DNA of 64,000 nt from FEB-7 sp963786635 (GTDB lineage: Bacteria; Pseudomonadota; Gammaproteobacteria; Burkholderiales; Usitatibacteraceae), in the NCBI GenBank assembly GCA_963786635.1, contig CAWAZV010000008.1:248001-312000 (forward strand). Direction: 5' to 3'. Shown piece by piece: positions 40,091-50,506 of the stretch. Every line of letters starts with the position of its first letter. The first letter of the stretch is position 1. The notes below the pieces were generated by a model. It was not told where the DNA came from and did no database searches. It saw nothing but the letters and a program-made list of their open reading frames with translations. A program made the translations under genes and the position numbers.

Positions 40091-40540
40091 ATGTCCGGCA
40101 TCCTCGTTCTCCACGGCCCCAACCTCAACCTGCTCGGCACCCGCGAGCCGGACGTCTACGGAAACGTGACGCTGGCCGAAATCGACCGCCGCCTGGCCGA
40201 GCGGGGCAAGGCGGCCGGGGTCACGGTCCGCACCTTCCAGAACAATGCCGAAGCCCCCCTGATCGAACGCATTCATGCCGCGAAAAGCGACGAAACTGCG
40301 TTCATCATCATCAATCCTGCAGCTTTTACACATACCAGCGTAGCCCTGCGCGATGCCCTGGCGGCGGTGGCGATCCCGTTCATCGAGGTCCACCTGTCCA
40401 ACGTGCACGCCCGCGAGTCCTTCCGGAAGCACTCCTATTTCAGCGACCTCGCGGTCGGTGTCATCTCCGGACTCGGCGCGCAAGGTTACGAACTGGCCCT
40501 GGAGGCCGCCCTGGCCCGTCTCGCCCCCACAAGGGGCTAG
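40091..40540 (+). CDS. aroQ: Type II 3-dehydroquinate dehydratase
   Basis: A 149-residue enzyme with LHGPNLNLLGTREP (the active-site Arg and Tyr loop), FIIINPAAFTHTSVALRDAL with the catalytic His, and IEVHLSNVHARESFR. It converts 3-dehydroquinate to 3-dehydroshikimate in aromatic amino acid synthesis. The 161 bp before the start contain no recognised motif. Gene order aroQ-accB-accC-prmA is widespread in Betaproteobacteria. Confidence 0.96.
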   Translation: MSGILVLHGPNLNLLGTREPDVYGNVTLAEIDRRLAERGKAAGVTVRTFQNNAEAPLIERIHAAKSDETAFIIINPAAFTHTSVALRDALAAVAIPFIEVHLSNVHARESFRKHSYFSDLAVGVISGLGAQGYELALEAALARLAPTRG

Positions 40541-40565
40541 TCGCCACGGCGCCGGAGGAAGCACG

Positions 40566-41018
40566 ATGGACCTCAGGAAGCTGAAGAAGCTGATCGACCT
40601 GGTGCAGGAGTCCGGCATCGGGGAACTCGAAATCACGGAGGGCGAGGAGCGCGTGCGCATCAGCCGCACCGGGACAGCGCCCCCCGATGGTGATGGCCAC
40701 GCCGGGGCAGATGGCCCTCGCCGCTCCAGGGGGCCCGGCGCAGGCTGCACCGGCCGCACGCCGGAGGCGCCTGCCGCCCCCACCGGCCACACCCTCAAGT
40801 CGCCCATGGTCGGCACCTTCTACCGTTGCCCGTCCCCGGGCGCGCCCTCGTTCGTCGAGGTCGGCCAGTCCGTGACCAAGGGCCAGACGCTCTGCATCAT
40901 CGAGGCGATGAAGCTCCTGAACGAGATCGAATCGGATGCCGCGGGGACGGTGAAGGCGATCCTCGTGGAGAACGGCCAGCCGGTCGAGTACGGCCAGCCG
41001 CTGTTCGTGATCGAGTGA
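40566..41018 (+). CDS. accB: Biotin carboxyl carrier protein of acetyl-CoA carboxylase
   Basis: The 150-residue frame begins MDLRKLKKLIDLVQESGIGELEI and ends with the biotinyl domain bearing IIEAMKLLNE, where Lys is biotinylated. The linker at about residues 38-68 reads as an unusual Asp/Gly/Arg-rich stretch; a neighbouring frame gives the normal APMVMATPGQMALAAPGG-type linker, so two compensating indels near 40680 and 40760 are likely. AccB carries the carboxyl group for fatty acid synthesis. accC follows 15 bp later. Confidence 0.94.
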   Translation: MDLRKLKKLIDLVQESGIGELEITEGEERVRISRTGTAPPDGDGHAGADGPRRSRGPGAGCTGRTPEAPAAPTGHTLKSPMVGTFYRCPSPGAPSFVEVGQSVTKGQTLCIIEAMKLLNEIESDAAGTVKAILVENGQPVEYGQPLFVIE

Positions 41019-41033
41019 TGACCCTCGCACGGG

Positions 41034-42398
<1,365 letters not shown>

Positions 42399-42410
42399 GG
42401 CGCCGGGCCG

Positions 42411-43307
42411 ATGGCGTGGCGCCGCGTCAACGTGGTGGTGGCGGGAGCCTTCGCGGTCGCGTTCGCCGAGGCCCTGGAGGCTGCCGGGGCGGTCTCGACC
42501 GAGATCACCGACGCCGATGCCGGCACCTCGGGCGAAAGCGCGATCTTCGCCGAGCCCGGCGCCGCGGCCGGTCTCTGGCCACGCTGCCGGGTCGTGGCGC
42601 TGCTGCCCCTGGATGCGGATCCCGACGCGCTTCTCGCCGCCGCATTCTCCGCCAGCGCCTGCGCGCCGCTCGAGGTCGCCTGCGCCGACGTACTCGAGGA
42701 CAGCGACTGGGTGCGCGAGACGCAGCGCCAGTTCGCGCCGATCCGCGCGGGCAGGCGCGTGTGGATCGTGCCCACCTGGCACGTGGCGCCCGATCCGGCC
42801 GCGGTGAACATCGTGCTCGACCCGGGCGCGGCCTTCGGCACCGGCAGCCACCCGACCACGCGGCTGGTGCTCGCCTGGCTGGAGAGCGAGGTGCGCGGCG
42901 GCGAGACCGTGCTCGACTACGGCTGCGGCTCCGGCATCCTCGCGATCGCGGCGATGAAGCTGGGGGCGGCGCGCGCCGTCGGCGTCGACATCGACCCGCT
43001 GGCACTCGAGGCCGCTCGCTATAATGCCTCGGCCAATGCAGTCGCCCTCGACGTGCGCGGGGCGGACGCAACGCTCGCCGTCACCGCCGATCTCACCGTG
43101 GCCAACATCCTCGCCAATCCCCTACGCATGCTGGCACCGCTCCTCGCCTCGCACACCCGCCCCGGCGGACGCCTGGCCCTGTCGGGCATCCTCGCCGCGC
43201 AGGCCGACGAGGTGATGCGGGCCTACGCCCCGTTCTTCGCCATGGCACAAGCGGGCGCCGAGGCCGAATGGGTGTGTCTCGCGGGCACGCGCAGGCAGGC
43301 GGCCTAG
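42411..43307 (+). CDS. prmA: Ribosomal protein L11 methyltransferase
   Basis: A 298-residue protein with the PrmA substrate domain (DSDWVRETQRQFAPIRAGRRVWIVPTWH), the AFGTGSHPTTRLVLAWLE motif, and the SAM-binding VLDYGCGSGILAIAAMKLGA. It methylates lysines and the N-terminus of L11. The position after accC is normal in Betaproteobacteria. Confidence 0.95.
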   Translation: MAWRRVNVVVAGAFAVAFAEALEAAGAVSTEITDADAGTSGESAIFAEPGAAAGLWPRCRVVALLPLDADPDALLAAAFSASACAPLEVACADVLEDSDWVRETQRQFAPIRAGRRVWIVPTWHVAPDPAAVNIVLDPGAAFGTGSHPTTRLVLAWLESEVRGGETVLDYGCGSGILAIAAMKLGAARAVGVDIDPLALEAARYNASANAVALDVRGADATLAVTADLTVANILANPLRMLAPLLASHTRPGGRLALSGILAAQADEVMRAYAPFFAMAQAGAEAEWVCLAGTRRQAA

Positions 43308-43310
43308 GCG

Positions 43311-44147
43311 ATGCTCGTCACCGAATGCACGCACTGCGGCGCGCGTTTCCGCGCCACGCCGGACCAGCTGAACCATCGCCAGGGGCAGGTGCGCTGCGGC
43401 GAGTGCCAGGGGATATTCAACGCCTTCGAGTCGATCGTGCGCGTGCCGGCCGAGACGGGGCAGGCGCTGCCGCAGGCGGCATCGGTTCCGGGCGTGCCGG
43501 CAGCCGCGCCGGAAGGCACGGACATCCTCGACTTCCTGGAGGCGCCGCCGGCGGCCGAACCCGCGGAGTCGCCAGGCGACGAAGCGCCGAAGATGCCGCC
43601 ACCGGCAGAGGCCGCGGCGGAAAGGGAAGCGGCGGATCTCGCCGCAGCGCTGGCGCCGGCCCGGCCGGCGCGCCCGGCACGCGCCTGGTCGCTGGGCGTG
43701 TTGCTGCTTGCCCTGGTCCTCGCCATGCAGGCCGCCTACGCGTTTCGCGCCCAGCTCGCGCGCAATTACCCGACGCTGCGGCCGGCCCTCGAATCGGCCT
43801 GCGCCACGGTGGGCTGCCGGGTGCCGTGGGTGAACGACGAGTCGGCGCTCAAGCTGGAGGACTCGGAGATGCTCGAAGTGCCGGGCAAGCCCGGGCAGAT
43901 CGCGTTGCAGGCGCGCATCCGCAACCTCTCCTCCTCCGCGCAGGAGTTCCCGTACCTCGAACTCACCCTGACCGACCTCACCGGGCAGGCCGCCATCCGC
44001 CGCGTGCTGCGCCCGGCGGACTACCTCGGCCGCGGCGCGGAAGGCGGGCACGTCATGGCCGCGGGATCGGAAGCGCTCCTGAGCGTGCGCCTGGAGACGG
44101 GACGCATCCGCGCGACCGGCTACGAACTGCTGCTCTTCTACCCCTGA
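43311..44147 (+). CDS. Zinc-ribbon DUF3426 membrane protein
   Basis: A 278-residue protein: an MJ0042-type zinc ribbon (CTHCGARFR...VRCGECQGIFNAFE) at residues 6-40, a long Pro/Ala/Glu linker, one membrane helix (about 123-143), and a DUF3426 domain of beta strands with RIRNLSSSAQEFPYLELTL and YLGRGAEGGHVMAAG. This family nearly always follows prmA in Betaproteobacteria; its role is unknown. It starts 3 bp after prmA and is intact. Confidence 0.9.
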   Translation: MLVTECTHCGARFRATPDQLNHRQGQVRCGECQGIFNAFESIVRVPAETGQALPQAASVPGVPAAAPEGTDILDFLEAPPAAEPAESPGDEAPKMPPPAEAAAEREAADLAAALAPARPARPARAWSLGVLLLALVLAMQAAYAFRAQLARNYPTLRPALESACATVGCRVPWVNDESALKLEDSEMLEVPGKPGQIALQARIRNLSSSAQEFPYLELTLTDLTGQAAIRRVLRPADYLGRGAEGGHVMAAGSEALLSVRLETGRIRATGYELLLFYP

Positions 44148-44156
44148 AGGGAATTC

Positions 44157-45097
44157 ATGTCGATCCTGGTCTGCGGTTCCATCGCGTACGACACCATCAT
44201 GGTGTTCCACGACCAATTCAAGAACCACATCCTCCCCGACCAGATCCACATCCTGAATGTCGCCTTCCTGGTGCCGGACCTGCGGCGCGAATACGGCGGC
44301 TGCGCCGGCAACATCGCCTACGGGCTGAAGCTCCTGGGCGAGGAACCGCTGATCATGGCGACCGTCGGCCACGACTTCGACCCCTACGAGCGCCGCCTCG
44401 ACCTGCTCGGGATCTCCCGCCGGCACGTGCGCAAGCTGGACGAGCACTTCACCGCGCAGGCGTTCATCACCACCGACATCGACGACAACCAGATCACCGC
44501 CTTCCACCCCGGCGCGATGTCGCATTCGCACGCCAACCGCATCGGCGAGGCGGAGCGGCGTGCGCCTCGCGATCGTCTCCCCGGACGGCCGGCAGGGCAT
44601 GCTCGAGCACGCCCGCGACCTCGCCCACGCGAAGATCCCCTACGTGCTCGATCCCGGCCAGGGGCTGCCCATGTTCTCGGGCGAGGACCTCCTCGAGATG
44701 CTCGCCGGCGCGCGCTGCCTGACGGTGAACGACTACGAGGCACGCCTGGTCGAACAGAAGACCGGAGAAGCCCATCGCCGAACTCGCCCGGCGGGTCGAG
44801 GCGGTGGTGGTGACGCGCGGTGCGGAAGGCGCGGACATCCTCGTGGGCAGTGAACGGATCCACGTGCCGGCCGTCACGCCCGATAGCCTCGTCGATCCCA
44901 CCGGCTGCGGCGACGCGTTCCGCGCGGGCCTGCTCTTCGGGATGTATCGCGGATGGGATTGGCCCAGGTGCGGGAGGCTCGCCTCCCTGATGGGGTCGAT
45001 CAAGATCGCCCACCGCGGCGGGCAGAACTACCGGCCGCCGCGCGAGGAAATCGCAAGGCGTTACGAGGAAGCGTTCGCCGAAAGGCTCCAGGCGTGA
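44157..45097 (+). CDS. PfkB-family carbohydrate/adenosine kinase (two apparent frameshifts)
   Basis: About 313 residues. The N-terminal part has GSIAYDTIMVF and GGCAGNIAYGLKLLG, and the C-terminal part has the anion hole and catalytic Asp motif DPTGCGDAFRAGLLFG. Breaks near 44545 and 44765 separate three frames; all PfkB segments are kept in order. PfkB kinases phosphorylate sugars or nucleosides; the closest pattern is adenosine kinase-like, but the substrate is not proven. It follows the DUF3426 gene with 9 bp between them. Confidence 0.88.
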
Positions 45098-45141
45098 CTC
45101 CCGCCTGCGGGAACGGCGGACAACGCAAGAGGAGATCGACG

Positions 45142-45603
45142 ATGCACGCAAGGACTCTCGGTATCGCTCTCGTGGCCACTGCCATGCTCGGCATCGCCGG
45201 CTGCGCCGCACCCGGCCGCGGCAGTGCCGATTACCGCGGCTACCAGACGCGCACGGAGCAATCGATCCGCTTTGGCGTGGTCGAGACCATCCGCCCGGTG
45301 CGCATCGATGCGCCGAACACCGGCGTGGGAACCGCCACGGGCGCCGTTCTCGGCGGCCTGGCCGGCAACACCGTCGGCGGCGGCTATGGGCAGACTGCGG
45401 CCGCGATCGCCGGCGCCGTCATCGGCGGCATCATCGGCTCGCACGTCGAGGCGGACGCCAACAAGGGCCAGGGCATCGAGATCACGGTGCTGCTCGACGG
45501 CGGCCAGTACATCGCGGTGGTGCAGGAGGCGGACGAAGCCTTCCGCGTCGGCGACCGCGTGCGCATCGTCTCGGGCCAGGGCACCACGCGCGTCACGCAC
45601 TGA
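45142..45603 (+). CDS. Glycine-zipper outer membrane lipoprotein (SlyB/Pcp-like)
   Basis: A 153-residue lipoprotein with lipobox IAGC (Cys21), then a glycine-zipper 2TM segment (GTATGAVLGGLAGNTVGGGYGQTAAAIAGAVIGGIIGS) and a C-terminal beta domain with VVQEADEAFRVGDRVRIVSG. Related SlyB-like proteins stabilise outer membrane proteins under envelope stress. GAGGAG-type ribosome-binding site (AGGAGA) before the ATG. The gene is intact. Confidence 0.9.
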   Translation: MHARTLGIALVATAMLGIAGCAAPGRGSADYRGYQTRTEQSIRFGVVETIRPVRIDAPNTGVGTATGAVLGGLAGNTVGGGYGQTAAAIAGAVIGGIIGSHVEADANKGQGIEITVLLDGGQYIAVVQEADEAFRVGDRVRIVSGQGTTRVTH

Positions 45604-45620
45604 ACGACCGCCCGCGACAC

Positions 45621-46429
45621 TTGCCCCGCAACAAGGCCTCCGCGCTCGTCCGCGTCGTTCGCTGGGCCAGGCTCGCCCTGCACCTGGGGTCCGCCTTCCT
45701 GATCCTCGCCTTCACCTGGCCGCGCGCCAGGCCGCGGCGCGCCACGTCATCGCGGTGCGCTGGGCGAAGCGGCTCCTCGCGATACTCGGCGTGCGCGTGC
45801 ACTGCACGGGAAGGCGCCCGCCGCGCGGCCGCGCCGGCGTGCTGATCGCCTCCAACCACGTCTCCTGGGTCGACATCTTCGTCATCGCCTCGGTACGGCA
45901 CACGCGCTTCATCGCCAAGAGCGAGGTCCGCGACTGGCCGCTCGCCGGGTGGCTGGCCGAGCGCTCCGGGACGATCTTCATCCACCGCGCGCGCCGCCAC
46001 GACACCGCGCGCATCAATGCGCTCGTGCACGACGCGCTGGCCGAGGGCGAGTGCGTGGGGCTGTTTCCGGAAGGCACCACGACCGAGGGCGATCGCCTGC
46101 TCAAGTTCCACAGCTCGCTCTTCGAGCCGGCAGTCGCCAATCGCGCGCGCGTGCACCCGGTGGCCGTGCGCTACGAGAACCCCGACGGGACGCCGCTCGC
46201 CTCCGTGGCCTACGTGGGCGACCAGACGCTCGCCGAATCCCTGCGCATGGTGATCGGCACGCGGGAGACGATCGCGCGCCTCTCTTTCGCGGAGCCGATC
46301 GAGCCGGCGAGCCTCACGCGCCAGCAGGTGGCCGGCGAGGCGCACCGGCGCGTGGCTAGTCTTCTGGGCCTCCCGACCCCGGGCAAGGCACCTGGACCAG
46401 GCGGCGATCCTCCATCCGCACCGCGGTGA
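45621..46429 (+). CDS. plsC: 1-acyl-sn-glycerol-3-phosphate acyltransferase (apparent frameshift near 45720)
   Basis: About 268 residues. An N-terminal membrane helix (LALHLGSAFLILAFTW) is followed, after a frame change near 45720, by the acyltransferase motifs NHVSWVD (HX4D), GTIFIHRARR, FPEGTTTEG and VHPVAVRY. It acylates lysophosphatidate in phospholipid synthesis. The TTG at 45621 is the best start in frame; a CTG at 45600 overlapping the upstream stop is possible. The last 74 bases overlap apaH tail to tail. Confidence 0.88.
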
Positions 46430-47177
46430 GCGTGCGGCCCCAGACGCAGCCGCTGTCGAGCGAAAGCACGTTGTCGCCGATGCGCAGGCCCAGCGCGGAC
46501 CAGTGTCCGCAGACGATGGTGTGCGTCGTGCTCGCGCGGGCCGGCATGGCGAACCACGGAGTGCGATGCGAGTAGTTCTCCCCGGGCTCGCCCTTGAACG
46601 CGAGCTCCATCTCGCCGTCCCGCGTGCACACGCGCAGCCGGGTCATCGCGTTCACGATGGCGCGCAACCGATCGTCGCCCGCGAGCGCGTCGTGCCAGCG
46701 CGTCGGGTGGTTGCCGTACAGGTGCGCGAGGAAGCGCCGCCATCCCGGCCCCTGCAGCACGGCCTCGACTTCCCCCGCCAGCTCGCGCGCGCGGAAGACC
46801 GTCCACTCGGGCAGCAGCCCCGCGTGCACCATCGCAAAGGCGCCCTCGACATGCATGAGCGGCCGGTGGCGCAGCCAGTCGAGCAGCTCGTCGCGATCCG
46901 GTGCGGCGAGCAGGTCCTCGAGGGTGTCGCGCGGCCGCGCCTTCTCGATGCCCGCCGCCACGCAGATCAGGTGCAGGTCATGGTTGCCGAGCACCGTGAT
47001 CGCGGAGGTCCCGAGGCTCTTCACGAAGCGCAGGCAGCCGGCCGAGTCGGGACCGCGGTTCACCAGGTCGCCCACGAACCAGAGGCGGTCGCGCGCGGGG
47101 TCGAAGTCGATCGCCGCGATGAGGCGCTCGAGCGGCGCGAGGCATCCCTGCAAGTCGCCGATCGCGTAGAGGGCCAT
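46356..47177 (-). CDS. apaH: Symmetrical diadenosine tetraphosphatase
   Basis: A 273-residue metallophosphatase with YAIGDLQGC, WFVGDLVNRGPDSAG, VLGNHDLHLI, and the later HAGL and GHWSALGL motifs. It splits Ap4A into two ADP and removes Np4 caps from RNA. The start (ATG at 47177) has no strong ribosome-binding site. Its 3' end overlaps plsC. Confidence 0.95.
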   Translation of the reverse strand: MALYAIGDLQGCLAPLERLIAAIDFDPARDRLWFVGDLVNRGPDSAGCLRFVKSLGTSAITVLGNHDLHLICVAAGIEKARPRDTLEDLLAAPDRDELLDWLRHRPLMHVEGAFAMVHAGLLPEWTVFRARELAGEVEAVLQGPGWRRFLAHLYGNHPTRWHDALAGDDRLRAIVNAMTRLRVCTRDGEMELAFKGEPGENYSHRTPWFAMPARASTTHTIVCGHWSALGLRIGDNVLSLDSGCVWGRTLTAVRMEDRRLVQVPCPGSGGPED

Positions 47178-47187
47178 GGGGGTGGAA

Positions 47188-47216
47188 ATGAAAAAGGGCG
47201 ACCGCGATCGCCCTTT
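47188..47216 (-). terminator. Intrinsic terminator after the cytochrome c5 gene
   Basis: Read on the minus strand: AAAGGGCGA, a 6-nt loop, TCGCCCTTT and a run of T residues. It lies 26 bp after the cytochrome stop and just before apaH, so it separates the two minus-strand genes. Confidence 0.8.
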
Positions 47217-47241
47217 CGCTTCGGTCCGGGCGGTTGCGCGG

Positions 47242-47782
47242 CTACTTCGAGCCGGCGACCATGTAATCGACCGCCGCCTTCACGTCCGCGTCGGCAAGGG
47301 CCGCGTTGCCGCCCTTGGGAGGCATCGCGCCCTTGCCCTTGATGACGCTGGCGTACAGGGCCTCGGTGCCCGTCTTGATGCGTGGCGCCCACGCGGCCTT
47401 GTCGCCCAGCTTCGGGGCATTGGCGGCACCGGTCGCGTGGCAGGCCATGCAGGCGGTGTCGTAGGTCTTCTTGCCGTCGGGCTTGGCTGGCGCGGCGGTC
47501 ACCTTGGCGGTAGCGACCTTCGGTGCGTCGGCCGCAGGCGCGACGGGCGTGGAACCTTCGAGCTGCAGCTTCGCGACGGGCCCGATCCGCCTGGCGAGCG
47601 CTTCGGGAGTCATGGCCGGGTCCTTCTCCAGCGAGCGGCCGCCATAGGCGCCGACCGCGAACTGCGCCATCAGGATGATGCCCACGACGAGCGCGATCGC
47701 GCCCACGCCGATCCAGATCGCCAGCTGCAAGGGATGCGATTTCGATGTTGTCTGCGACAGGGTCGTGGTGGGCTTCGGACAT
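47242..47782 (-). CDS. Cytochrome c5-like monohaem protein (apparent frameshift near 47740)
   Basis: About 180 residues. The start MSEAHHDPVADNIEI at 47782 joins, after a frame change near 47740, a membrane anchor (LQLAIWIGVGAIALVVGIILMAQ), an Ala/Pro-rich linker, and a haem domain with CMACH and the axial Met in AMPPKGGN. Cytochromes c4/c5 deliver electrons to terminal oxidases in the periplasm. It ends at an intrinsic terminator. Confidence 0.88.
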
Positions 47783-47868
47783 GGCTTCCTCGGGATTTTC
47801 GGGCGAACGCGATCGTTTCCGCAGGCCGCGATTATAGCCCGCACTGCCCGGGGAAATCACCGCTCGGG

Positions 47869-47899
47869 TTGGACGGGGGGTGACGAAGTCGTTTAGAAT
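47869..47899 (+). promoter_or_regulatory. Candidate sigma-70 promoter of the tRNA gene
   Basis: TTGGAC (-35) lies 17 bp before TTTAGA or 19 bp before TAGAAT (-10), 12 to 16 bp ahead of the mature tRNA 5' end. Confidence 0.5.
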
Positions 47900-47910
47900 C
47901 CGACACCTAC

Positions 47911-47987
47911 GCGCCCGTAGCTCAGCTGGATAGAGTACTGCCCTCCGAAGGCAGGGGTCGCACGTTCGAATCGTGTCGGGCGCGCCA
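47911..47987 (+). tRNA. tRNA-Arg (anticodon CCG)
   Basis: A full cloverleaf of 77 nt: acceptor stem GCGCCCG paired with CGGGCGC, D-arm AGCTC...GAGT, anticodon stem CTGCC/GGCAG with loop CTCCGAA (anticodon CCG), T-arm with GTTCGAATC, and an encoded 3' CCA. It decodes CGG, a frequent codon in this high-GC genome. The T-arm and CCA end lie 62 bp before the MBOAT gene; no integrase follows. Confidence 0.96.
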
Positions 47988-48049
47988 CGAATCTTTTCAG
48001 GCAAGCCACGCTCCTGCAGGCGAAAAGCGGCCGGGTAGAATGCGGCCCC

Positions 48050-49468
48050 ATGCTTTTCAACTCGTGGCACTTCGTCGCATTCCTCCTGGTAGTCCTGCTC
48101 GTGGCGTCGTACCTGCCGCGCTACGGCCGCGCGTGGAAGGTGTTCCTCGTCGTTGCCAGCTGCTACTTCTACGCGCAATGGAGCTGGAAGTACCTGAGCC
48201 TCATCGCGCTCACGGCGACCGTGGACTACGTGATCGCCCGGCAGCTGGGTACCTCAGCCTCGCCCCGAAGGCTCATCACCGTCAGCCTGTGCGCGAATCT
48301 CGGCGTGCTCGCCTTCTTCAAGTACGCGAACTTCCTCATTGCCACCGCCAACGGGCTCGGGGCGACCGCCGGCGCTTCGCTCGCGTCGAGCCCCTCGACA
48401 TCATCCTGCCGGTGGGCATCTCGTTCTACACGTTCCAGAGCGATGAGCTACACGATCGACGTCTACCGCCGCCATCTCGCCCGCGCGACGTCGCCGCTCG
48501 ACTTCGCGGTCTTCGTCGCGTTCTTCCCGCAGCTCGTCGCCGGGCCGATCGTGCGCGCGTCGGAGTTCTTCGGCCGCAGCTCGAGCCGCCCGCAGCGCGC
48601 CTCGAGCTGCGCGACCTGCAGTACGGGCTCGTGCCTCATCGCGACTCGGCTACGTGAAGAAGGTGGTCGCTCGCCGACTACGCTGGCGCATCGGCGTCGA
48701 CGAGACTGTTCGAACCCTGCGGGCCGCGGACCCGTGGATGGCCCTCGTCGCGGTCTACGCGTTCGCGTTCCAGATCTACTGCGACTTCTCCGGCTACACC
48801 GACATCGCGATCGGCGTCGCGCTGCTGTTCGGCTTCGAGCTTGCCGGAGAACTTCAACCATCCGTACCTCGCCGCTGATCGCTCCAGCGACTTCTGGCGC
48901 CGCTGGCACATGTCGCTGTCGCGCTGGCTGCGCGACTACCTGTACGTGTCCCTCGGCGGCAACCGCTGCGGCGCCGCGCGGACCTACGCCAACCTGATGA
49001 CCACGATGCTGCTGGGCGGCCTGTGGCACGGCGCCAGCTGGAATTTCGTGATCTGGGGCGGCCTGCACGGCCTCTATCTCGTGCTGGAGCGATTGGCACT
49101 GTCACGGCTGTCCTGGTGGACGGCGCCCGCCATCGCTGCGAGGCTCCTGCGCTGGCTGGTGGTGTTTCACCTCGTCTGCTTCGCCTGGATCTTCTTTCGC
49201 GCGCCCGACATCGCGGCCAGCTTTGCCATGATCGGCAGGATCGCCGCCATCGGCACAACGCCCTTCCCGCGGGACGCCGGCGGGCGCATCGCCGGCACTG
49301 CTCGCCGGACTCGTCCTGCTCCACCTGGCGATGTCGCACTGGAACGTGAAGCATCGACTTGCGAATGCTCGCGCGATCACGTTCGGCGCCTACGCGAGCG
49401 TGATGATCCTGGCGCTCGTCTGGTTCACGCCCGCGAAGACGATCCCGTTCATCTACTTCCAGTTCTGA
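48050..49468 (+). CDS. MBOAT-family O-acyltransferase (AlgI-like), about five apparent frameshifts
   Basis: About 470 residues in pieces: MLFNSWHFVAFLLVVLL (AlgI-type start), ATVDYVIARQLG, FFPQLVAGPIVRASEFF, then IYCDFSGYTDIAIGVALLFG, PENFNHPYLA, and DFWRRWHMSLSRWLRDYLY and GLWHGASWNFVIWG with the catalytic His. Breaks lie near 48385, 48445, 48640-48690, 48845 and 49290. The protein moves acyl (usually acetyl) groups across the inner membrane onto a polysaccharide through a periplasmic partner, which is probably the next gene. It starts 62 bp after tRNA-Arg. Confidence 0.87.
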
Positions 49469-49469
49469 A

Positions 49470-50221
49470 ATGCCGCGCACCGACATCCTGGGATTCATCG
49501 CGACGCGCGTCGTGATCGTGGTCGCGATCCTCGCGGTAGCCGAAGGCGCGTTCCGGCTGGGCGCCTGGGAGCCGTTCGCCAATCGCGAGAGCAATGCCGG
49601 ACAGACCATCGCCCTTCGCAGGGCTCTGGAGAGCATTGGCCCGGAGAAGCTCGACTTCATCACCATCGGCGACTCGCGGGCAGTCTACGGGCTCGACCAC
49701 GAACGGATCGCCGCAGTGGCGAAGAGCCGGGGCTACACGCACGCGAGCGTGGCCATTCCGGGAATGCACTGGATGAGCATGCGCGCGCTCGTGGACTGGC
49801 TGCGGGAGCGGGCGCCGAACATCAAAGGGGCCGTCATCGCCACGACCCCGTCGAACTTCATGTTCCTGGGCAACGGGGCCTACGAACTGAACATGGTGGC
49901 GCCGTTGTCCCGCGCCTGGGACAGCGCCTGGATGACGAAACACGTTCCATTCGATCCGGGAAACCTGCGACCATGGCACGCAGTCCGGCGGAGGCTCAGG
50001 GAACCTTCACGCCAGAAGGTAACGGCCGACTGCAGCGCGAAGGCGTCGTGGAGGTCCACGACTACACCCGCTACTTCCAAGGCGAGAACGGGCCGGAGTG
50101 CCGCATGTACTGGGACTTGTACCACCAGAACACGCTCGGCCAGGACAGGCTCACGGACGCGCTGCTGCCGATACTCGAGAAGCGCCTGTATTCGCGAAGC
50201 CCTGCTGCGCGCAATCCGTAG
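49470..50221 (+). CDS. SGNH-like acyltransferase partner of MBOAT (short; apparent frameshift near 49975)
   Basis: About 249 residues. One N-terminal membrane helix, then a GDSR motif (SGNH block I, TIGDSRAVYGL), and near the end YWDLYHQNTLGQDRLTDALLPIL, which carries the Asp and His of the catalytic triad. AlgX/AlgJ/DltD-like partners of MBOAT proteins are usually over 300 residues, so the middle may be shortened by an error or a deletion near 49975. It starts 1 bp after the AlgI-like gene, a two-gene acetylation unit. The polymer acetylated is unknown. Confidence 0.75.
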
Positions 50222-50506
50222 CACCACACCACGGGCACCGGCAGGTTATCCGTGACCTGCCGCCCACCCTTGCGGCGGGCCTGCCTGTCGGAGCCTCAGG
50301 GTCGACTTGACTGGTCACCGCATTGCGCGAATGCTGCACCGCAACTTGTGGACTCCCACAGTTCGGTCCACTGTCCTGCACGATTGGACATTCGAGACGG
50401 GTCGAGCTCCGATCGGTCAACCGTCGTCTCGCTTCATTCGAGCGCCTGACGCCGTTCGCGCGATTGCTCCTTGGTGTACCCGGGAGATAAGTCGAAACAG
50501 GTCGAC
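50222..50506. other. Intergenic stretch before the InlB-type repeat protein
   Basis: No gene, tRNA or clear terminator was recognised in these 285 bp. Base composition is lower in GC than the flanks, as is the first kilobase of the next gene. Confidence 0.5.

Noticed and set aside
47911..50506. Integrative element inserted at tRNA-Arg.
   Set aside because: No integrase, no duplicated tRNA 3' end and no phage or plasmid genes are visible in the window; only the location is suggestive.
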